From Brachycybe producta (taxonomy: Eukaryota; Arthropoda; Diplopoda; Playtdesmida; Andrognathidae), in the NCBI GenBank assembly GCA_036925085.1, contig JAUPFP010000024.1:3369549-3433548 (forward strand): 64,000 nt of DNA. Direction: 5' to 3'. Position 1 is the stretch's first letter. Each line of letters begins with the position of its first letter. A program made the translations under genes and the position numbers. Below the pieces are notes generated by a model. It did not search any database, was not told the origin of the DNA, and was given only the letters and a program-made list of their open reading frames with translations. This document shows, piece by piece, positions 56,931-64,000 of the stretch.

Positions 56931-57371
56931 AAAACAAGGTGTTTTTGTGTATTTGAAACCCCTGATTAGAAAGGAGGATTCAAGTTTGAAAGTTTTCTTT
57001 TTTTGAATTTCGTGTTTTACTCATATACTAAGATAGTAATAAATTACGAGCTTATTTTTATTACAATTCCCAGCAATAATTTGACCACATCTAAATGTCA
57101 GCCCTAATAAATTGTATTAATTTATTAGTCATAATCATAAAAAATATATATAAATTTCGGCAAATTATAGATGAATTCAATTTTTTTATAACACACTTTT
57201 AAATCAGAATTAACTAATTGTATTTTTTGTTGTTATTTTCATCATCTGCGGAGTTGTGAACTTCTTTAAATCACCAATAAAATGCAAATAACGAAAAAAA
57301 AAATTGAGGATTTGAGGGACATTTGTCAAGGGAGAGATGAATTAAGGGTGTGTCTTAAGTATATAAGTAAA

Positions 57372-57417
57372 CCCCCCCCCCCCCCAAAAAAAAATCCTAT
57401 CAAGGGGGGGGGGGGGG
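57372..57417. repeat. C14 ... G14 mirror pair
   Basis: 14 C at 57372-57385 and 14 G at 57404-57417, separated by 18 bases. The two homopolymers are complementary and could form a hairpin or G-quadruplex. Confidence 0.9.
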
Positions 57418-59439
57418 TTATATGAAAGTACATGTTGTTACAATTGAAAGGACATTATAAAATGGTCTCGTTAACATGACAGCGTGTGTGTGTTTACAGA
57501 AGTCCTTTTGTTTTTGTACCAATTGGCGCCATGCCAAACATGATCACATAAAATGCCGCCATTTATTTCTACTCTCCTATATGTAGTAGAAAAACTAGCT
57601 AGTCAGTGAGTTACAGCTAGAGTTGCTGAGAAAACAGTTATACGAGCTCGTAGCTTTAACCCTCACATTTTGAGCTGCTTAAGAGGGCTCCATAGAAAAA
57701 TATTTGTGTAAATACGAGGTAGATGGCGCCTGCTACCTCCATAGGCGGTGGCAAACTACAGACGTGCCAATTAGTTGAAATCGAATGCACCCTTTTAGCT
57801 CTAAAAGCGTCCAAAACAACCTTAATTTATCAGCACATGACAAACTTATACCCAGAACACAATATAAGTGAAGAGTAAGCACATGTAGAAATAGCAATGA
57901 CGTAATTCAAAGTTTGCCACGTGAAAAAAATGAAGGCGGGTGAGTTGAAGAATGTCAGTACATTTCTATGGGAGGGGTAGTGGCGCCATCTAATGTTACA
58001 GGGACAGAATAAATGATCTACTTACATTCTTAAACAATTCAGGGGATAGGATTTTTTTGGGAGATGAATATACAAGTTGTAGCTATTTGCTCTAGAAATC
58101 TAATTGATTCTAGCTACATGTTTGTAGAGCTTGTTTTTCTACAACATATACACGAAAATAGACATTCCTCATATAATATAGGCCTATTTAAGTGTGTTTG
58201 GTTATTGCCCACATTACAAGGCTTAAGTGGTATTTCATTGTAAAGGTTTTTTTTAAGCTTTACTTGGTGTTATTAGAGTATTACCTAGACCTACATTTTG
58301 TATTAAAAAAAATTGTGGCTCAGGACACAAACCTAGTAAGCCCAACCCTCACCAAACCCATAAAACCCATGAGGCCCACCAAAAAAACCAAGTGCCAGTT
58401 TTTTTTTATAAAAGCCCACCTGGCGCATAAAGCTGAAAAGACTGATGAAGCCCAACAGGGCCATGCGACCCACGAAGCTAATGGATTAGGCGGAATTTTT
58501 TGCAAAAGCACATTGGCCCATGAGAAAAGCCTCTACTCCATCCCTGGTGACTAACATAATTGTAGTTATTCTAAATATCAAGAAATAACACTAAACTTTT
58601 TTTTTTAATTTTATTGATGCTGCTGAAAATAATTTACGTGAAATATGTCAATTTTATAATTTCGATCCACTTTAAATTAAATTCAATTTAATTTTTCTTT
58701 CAATGCCCCAAATGCCCCAATAAAAAAGTTTTACTGAAACAATCAGTGCATGAAAAATCGAACTCCCAATTCGAGGGTAGGAAAATGATGATGAGGAGGA
58801 GGAGAACAAGGGTAGAGGTGGGGTGAAAAGAAAATAGTCAAAAACGAGCGTTGTTTGGACAAAATCAATAACGTCAACAACAACGTCATTAATGTTGTAC
58901 GTATTTATTATGGCTTCGTAATTTCCATCCCAATTCAACCTCCTCCCCCTTTAAATATACATCCACACACATCACACATACATACAAGATGCAAATTAGG
59001 AACAATAAAATTTGGCGGCAGATGAAGAAAACTACTTTTAATTGGAAAGACCTCTAGTGGCCGAATTTGCGTCACAAGTGGTTGCCATTGACGGCCACAT
59101 TTGGGGACATTCACATATGGGCCCATTTGTTTTTTTCTTTCTTCTTCTTCTCCTGTTATATCTTTTAATAAAATTTATTCAAAAACACAAAAATTAAAGT
59201 TCTGCTTCTGAACCACGTTATTAATGAGCACAAGAAATCCTATCGAGTTTTATATTAATTGCACACAGCTCAGAAACAATTAATTAATCAATAGAAAGCT
59301 CATAGGAAATAATTAGGATACCATGTGGGGCCACCAATCACTTTGTGAGGTTGTAAAAGAACCAAGGTGGTTCGCGAGCCGCAGTTTATTGTTGATTTTT
59401 GAATGCTGAATGCTGTAAAAACACTTTAAAAACTGGGAA
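57418..59439. other. No gene recognised
   Basis: Includes a CCCA/GGCCCA-rich degenerate patch at 58330-58530. The open frame over it is low complexity and not accepted as a gene. Confidence 0.45.
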
Positions 59440-59775
59440 ATTTGAAATTTCCATCCTTCAGGATCAAATTTAAAAGAAACTAGAACATGTTTTATAAACT
59501 AGAAGATTAGCTCAATCACTTATGGGTCTTTTCATGTTGTTATCTTTCAAAATAAACTTTTTATAGAGAAAAATTTCAAAAATATTGCTTGCTAAGTAAG
59601 CATCCATCCAGCTGCCATTTTAAAAAAAACCTGACATAAAAAGTTTATTTTGAATGATAGCAACATGAAAACACGCTGAAGTTGATTGACCTACCCTTCT
59701 AGTTTCTAAATAAAACACAAGTATCTCTTAATTTTGCTTCTGAGAAGCAGAATAAGCTGTCTCTGAAACACTTTA
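59440..59775. mobile_element. Family A foldback MITE
   Basis: Arms have ataaactagaagattagctc and tgacctacccttctagtttc. Both ends are eroded. Confidence 0.65.
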
Positions 59776-60739
59776 ATGGGGTTAATTATTATTTTTAAAC
59801 AAAATCTATCCCCTTTTTGTACTCGACTGTCCATAGGGTATTTTGAGACTTAATAAATTGATAATTAAGATGAAATGCATACAATTTGGACCTAACTTTC
59901 TTAAGTATTGATTTCCTGAATATATATATATATTTTTTCCTAAGTTAAAATAAGAAAATTAGAAGGTTCTTTTTGAACCTCTAATGTAATTTTATCTAGC
60001 GAACAAACTAATAAAGAACTAATTTAAATAGCATCCGATCGATAATGCAAATCGGCTCTTAGTTAATTCATTAGAGAATATTATAAATAGACTATAAATA
60101 TCATATATGGGACCTTTTTTTTTGGTAGATTAATATAAGTTTTACAATCAGCTCCCTCTGTTGACAATCACAATTTCAAATTTTTAAAAGCAAATCTTTT
60201 CAGTTTTTGAAACAATGACCAATAAAATAACAACCTTCATCCTCATTTTAAACAAATTTCACAAAGTTTTGTGAAAAACTCGTAAAAACTTATTTTTTTC
60301 TTCTCTCCCCTCTCCCCTCTCTTCCCCACCCTCACTTGACCATTATGGAATGTGAGGAATTAAAAACAAATGTTTTTGGTGTCAAATCTTTAAAAAGTAA
60401 ACATGGGCCGCCGAATTTGGTGGATTTTGTAGAAGAAGAAAAAAAGGTGGGGTACTAGAAATATGAATAGGAGGACGGATACCAAAATATGTTTAAGCTT
60501 CTGTTTACATTATTGTCAGTAGGGTCAACTAAAATATGACGTCATTATTCAATACTAGATAAAAATCCAACTTGGTTTTCATTATGGGACATAATTTTTT
60601 TTACTCTTATCTATAAGTAAAGTAAGGACTGTGGTCCACTTAGCTCAGTGGTCAACTAAGACATGTGGTCCACTTAATTCACAGGTCAACTATGCCCATT
60701 GGTCTTATTAAAGCCCAGTGGTGTTCTTAGGGGTTTTCT
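59776..60739. other. No gene recognised
   Basis: AT-rich with a C/T-rich patch near 60300 and a tRNA-like A-box phrase near 60650 that lacks a B box. Confidence 0.5.
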
Positions 60740-61170
60740 ACGAGCTTGTGTATAAAACAAACTTCGCCTCAATATATGTATACCAAATTAAAGGTTTCCA
60801 AATGATCTACCCGAAAATAGTCGAGAAAAAAGTCTCAGAAAAATTACAAGTCATAAAAAATGTCAAAAACTCCACCTCCATACATTTTCATTTTATTAAA
60901 AAAAATTAACATACCTCATTAAAGAAAAAATAAAGAAGCACATGTTGGTGGCTTCTTTGCATTACACAGGTGAACAATTATGGCGTCTAAACACTGTATA
61001 TTAGATGCCATGTATGTGCACTTTTGATTGCTTCAAAAACCTTCTTCCTTCTACATGCAATTACTACATGTATAGCAATGAATAATACATTCTCTATAGA
61101 CTATAGTAGTCCTTGCATACAGCCCAGAATCCTTGATTGTGTCCCCGTTTTCTTTCGTGCAAGTTGCACG
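60740..61170. repeat. Dispersed repeat of unknown class, copy 3
   Basis: Contains aaattaaaggtttccaaatg, aaagtctcagaaaaat, ttatggcgtctaaacac and tgcaagttgcacgacg. This is the clearest copy. Confidence 0.6.
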
Positions 61171-62079
61171 ACGGGTTTACAAGTTTTGTCCACCTCAATG
61201 TAAAAAGATGGCTGCCTTTCAAACTTTGTAACTTTTTTTTTAAAAAACTAAAGTCACATATGTAGACTTGTCATATTAGGATAACTGGACAATGTCCACT
61301 GCTCTCCCTACATACATGTAATGGATACTATGTATGAGTTTTTCAGCAATTCGAGCCTGACAAACACATACAGACCTTAATAATATTAACTTTTTTGATG
61401 TTAAACGAATGAATACTTCAGCTGATGTTTTTGGTCTTTCTATATTGGACTTCACATAAGCAGAAATACCATAATAGTAATAATAATAAGACTTGGAGGT
61501 TTTTTTTGTGTTGAGAATGTTTGTGTGTCCAATCCATCGTCAAGTGTAATAAACCATTTGGACAACTGATACGAATCCCGACCCTCTTAGAAATCTTTTA
61601 ACTAACTTAAAAAAAAAGCAAATGCCGTGAGAACTGGTCTGGAATTAGATACTGGAAATGGGTTTTTCTTTAGAAAAATGTTAACATATGTGTTTGTGTT
61701 CTCAATGTTAATAATATTGGTCACATCAGGTGTTCGAAACATGTCTACAGTTTCATGTTTTCTACAAAATTCCACAATTTTTAACCAGTTTCTTGGTTTT
61801 TTTCTTCTTCTTGTAAAGAAAAACAGAAACTGTAACACAAAAGTCAGAATATCAATTACAAACTTTAGATTTTATGAAGCTTTTTTGGTTCATAATTTTA
61901 TAAAGATACGCCATACAGACTGGGCAGGTTTTTGGACCGATTCCTGTGAATCGGGCTTCACGCTCAGGGGGCTCCAAGCCCCTTGGAAAAGTTCAGTTCA
62001 TGGAAGAACACTGAGAGTCTGAGACTACCATAGCAATTGTAAAATACAATGACCAAAGGATTCACTGATAGTTGAGCTC
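61171..62079. other. No gene recognised
   Basis: The frame 61627-62022 was considered; its start is AT-rich and no domain or splice evidence supports it. Small hairpins (ccgattc..gaatcgg) lie near 61937-61956. Confidence 0.4.
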
Positions 62080-62365
62080 TGATTATATTCTGTTTTTAAG
62101 AGCAAAATGAAGAGAAAACTACTAACTACAAAGTGTTTAAGAAACTAGAAAAGTAACCGACTCACTTACTGTACTTTTAAAAAAATCTACTTAAAGAAGA
62201 ATCATTGTCAAACTCACAAAAAAGGTTATTTTGAAAGATATCAACACGAAAATAATATTTAGTGATTCAGTTACCATTCTAGTTTCTAACAAACTTTCAA
62301 TTTGCTCTTTTGAAATGCAGAATAATTAAGAGTTCGAAAATCAGCTGTTCATTAAACCACCTTAA
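62080..62365. mobile_element. Family A foldback MITE, intact right end
   Basis: The right end reads aaatcagctgttcattaaac then caccTTAA at 62362-62365, the complement of the left end seen at 5259. The left end is eroded. Confidence 0.7.
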
Positions 62366-63398
62366 GGTGTTTTTTGTGTCCCTGATGGCGTTCCTCATAA
62401 AGACCGTTTAAATCCTGGCAGTGCACTTCCTAAAGCAAATCCTGACCACATATGTACTTTCTAAAGGTAGTAAGTAGCCTTGTATACAAATATTAACTGG
62501 CAACTGGAATTTGTACATTTTATATAGTACTATCTTTAGAATGAATCGCACCTTCTTGTTAAGTTTTACTTGAGACGAGAAACCGTTATCATTAATTTTT
62601 GGACGCCATTGTTTGGTTGTTCCAGAAGAAGAAGAAGAAAAAAAAAACGAAAATGGCGTTTGCATTTTCTATATATATTATATGGATATATAATAAATAA
62701 AAACCAGTAAACTGTTGGCAGCTGACAAAGAAGTCTGGTCACTTGTGTGTGTGAACGATGCAAAAGGTCTCTCTCTCGTCATGCTTCATTTACTTTAGGT
62801 TCTTTTTTTTTGTGTCGAACGCCTTGCAAAAACTACAATAGGGCCCTTCTTCCTCAAATACACAATGTTTGAAGGTCTTTTCTTTTTTTCTTCTCTCCTT
62901 TAATATTTTTCTGTATGTCACACCATTAGAGACATTATGTACACAAAAGTTTCGACAGAAGAAAAAAAGTGAGCAACGAATAATAATGTGCCATAAAGGC
63001 TGCTTGATGGTGGTGCAACAGCAGCTGACGGAAATTGTAAATTATGCATCAAATATTTTTCTAATTGTTTTTCAAAGTAAAAGAAACGGGATGTAATTTT
63101 TTCTATCCCTTCCCTCCCACCCCCAAAGAATGTACTGTATATTAAAAAGTCAAAAACACCTGTTTCTAGGTACTGTACGTCCACTAAAGGAAAAACACCT
63201 AGTTTGAACTTAACAATAGACAGTGAAGAAACATATGACATTTTTGGTTGAAAATAAGTCTTTTTTGTTTGTTTCTTAGTAAATTCAATCAAAATATCAA
63301 TGGACGCAATGGAAAAAACTAAAGACTTTTTCATTGTTCTGTGAAAGAATCTTGAAAGGTCAATTCTCAAAATTCAAGACAAATCTCTAAAAGAAAAA
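62366..63398. other. No gene recognised
   Basis: Short frames on both strands, none with motif support. Confidence 0.5.
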
Positions 63399-63760
63399 AA
63401 TTTCCGGATGTGCTTGATTTTGCCATTTTGTTCTTAATTATCATTACATTCTAAACTTCACACTGAAAGTCGCCATATTTAAACCTTCTCGAGATAAAGT
63501 ATTCATATTAGATGCTTGTTTTCTTAAGAATAGATGGAGTTAGTATGATTTCCGGACACATTTTCTGTACAGAAACACTCGCCCACATGTTGTTTGACAA
63601 TACAACTTAATTTACTGGGGTTTTCTTTACAGAGACAGTCGAATCGCGATTATCCGAACTAAATGGAACCGAAGCTACTCTAGATTACTGAGATCCGGAT
63701 AATCCAGATTCTACTTTAATAACTTTTTCTTTAGTTTCTGAATGTGTCCAATATATTTTA
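63399..63760. repeat. Two-copy dispersed repeat, copy 2, with inserted mini-MITE
   Basis: Matches 55083-55345 in order (tttccggatgtgcttgattt, cttcacactgaaagtcgcca, cgcccacatgttgttt). It is interrupted before ttctttagtttctgaatgtg by the 80-bp element at 63636. Confidence 0.6.
63636..63715. mobile_element. 80-bp pogo/mariner-type mini-MITE
   Basis: Left CAGTCGAATCGCGATTATCC and right complement AGTAGAATCTGGATTATCCG. The interior is only about 35 bp. Confidence 0.6.
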
Positions 63761-64000
63761 CAAAAACACAAACAAGCAACAAAACATTGGGACTATATAT
63801 AATTTTAAATTTAAAAAAAAGTTGTTTACTAAACAAAAGAAGTGATCAATTAATTAATTTATTAGATAAAAAGATTTGTTTTGTCAAACATTTAATTCGT
63901 ATTGCTGTTTGACAACAAAGATGAACCCCATTTTTTTTTTCTTCTCTCTCCATCTTACAGATGTTAGCAACCATCTGCTATTGTTTAGCAACAAAAAAAC

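Noticed and set aside
58192-58554. 120-aa plus-strand frame
   Set aside because: The coding-like part is a degenerate CCCA-rich repeat.
60630-60710. tRNA-like phrase tagctcagtggtc (A-box match)
   Set aside because: No B box (GGTTCGA-type) downstream and no cloverleaf; at most a decayed tRNA-derived remnant.
61627-62022. 131-aa plus-strand frame
   Set aside because: Hydrophobic low-complexity start and no domain; AT-rich chance frame is more likely.
1-64000. CRISPR arrays, prokaryotic operons, phage or defence systems
   Set aside because: No direct-repeat/spacer arrays and no prokaryotic gene organisation; introns and MITEs show eukaryotic DNA.

Overview
This window is nuclear DNA of an invertebrate animal. 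It has spliced genes with GT-AG introns, AT-rich non-coding DNA, many small foldback transposons and simple repeats, and no prokaryotic operon structure. The lineage cannot be fixed from sequence alone. Both gene families suit a marine invertebrate such as a tunicate or lophotrochozoan. Where no transposon has landed, introns are mostly 65-100 nt.

Layout. (1) 62-3845, plus strand: the 3' part of a single-pass membrane protein gene in 11 exons. It encodes a sushi-like module, a cysteine-containing linker, four ephrin-receptor-like cysteine modules, two EGF modules, a transmembrane helix and an acidic tyrosine-rich tail. (2) 3846-11780: 3' UTR and intergenic DNA packed with small inverted-repeat elements, including one holding a 25-bp minisatellite. 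(3) 11781-19202, minus strand: the catalytic region of a TET-family 5-methylcytosine dioxygenase in seven exons. The last exon (3.9 kb) carries an insert of about 1,050 residues, mostly Gln/Ser/Pro, inside the dioxygenase fold. (4) 22642-24190: a 78-nt exon in phase with the TET catalytic exons, then X-box and CCAAT motifs, then the most CpG-dense patch of the window ending at a good donor. I read this as an internal TET promoter and first exon. (5) 35588-37764, minus strand: a large exon encoding a TET-type CXXC zinc finger followed by polyQ. (6) 37765-64000: no gene recognised; only repeats, nested mobile elements and unique AT-rich sequence.

How the parts fit. The CXXC exon and the catalytic exons share strand and order, so one long TET gene is the simplest model. 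However, the CXXC reading frame runs to a stop at 35588, and its last good donor is out of phase with both downstream coding exons found. Either a further exon was missed, or the locus makes separate CXXC and catalytic transcripts. The catalytic-only transcript would start translation at the ATG at 22707 and give about 2,299 residues.

No self-contained novel system was found. The points most worth following are the TET locus architecture, the 91-codon higher-order repeat in the catalytic insert, a frame-proven GC-AG intron, and the way small transposons account for the longer introns. All coordinates were read by eye; no alignments or searches were run.
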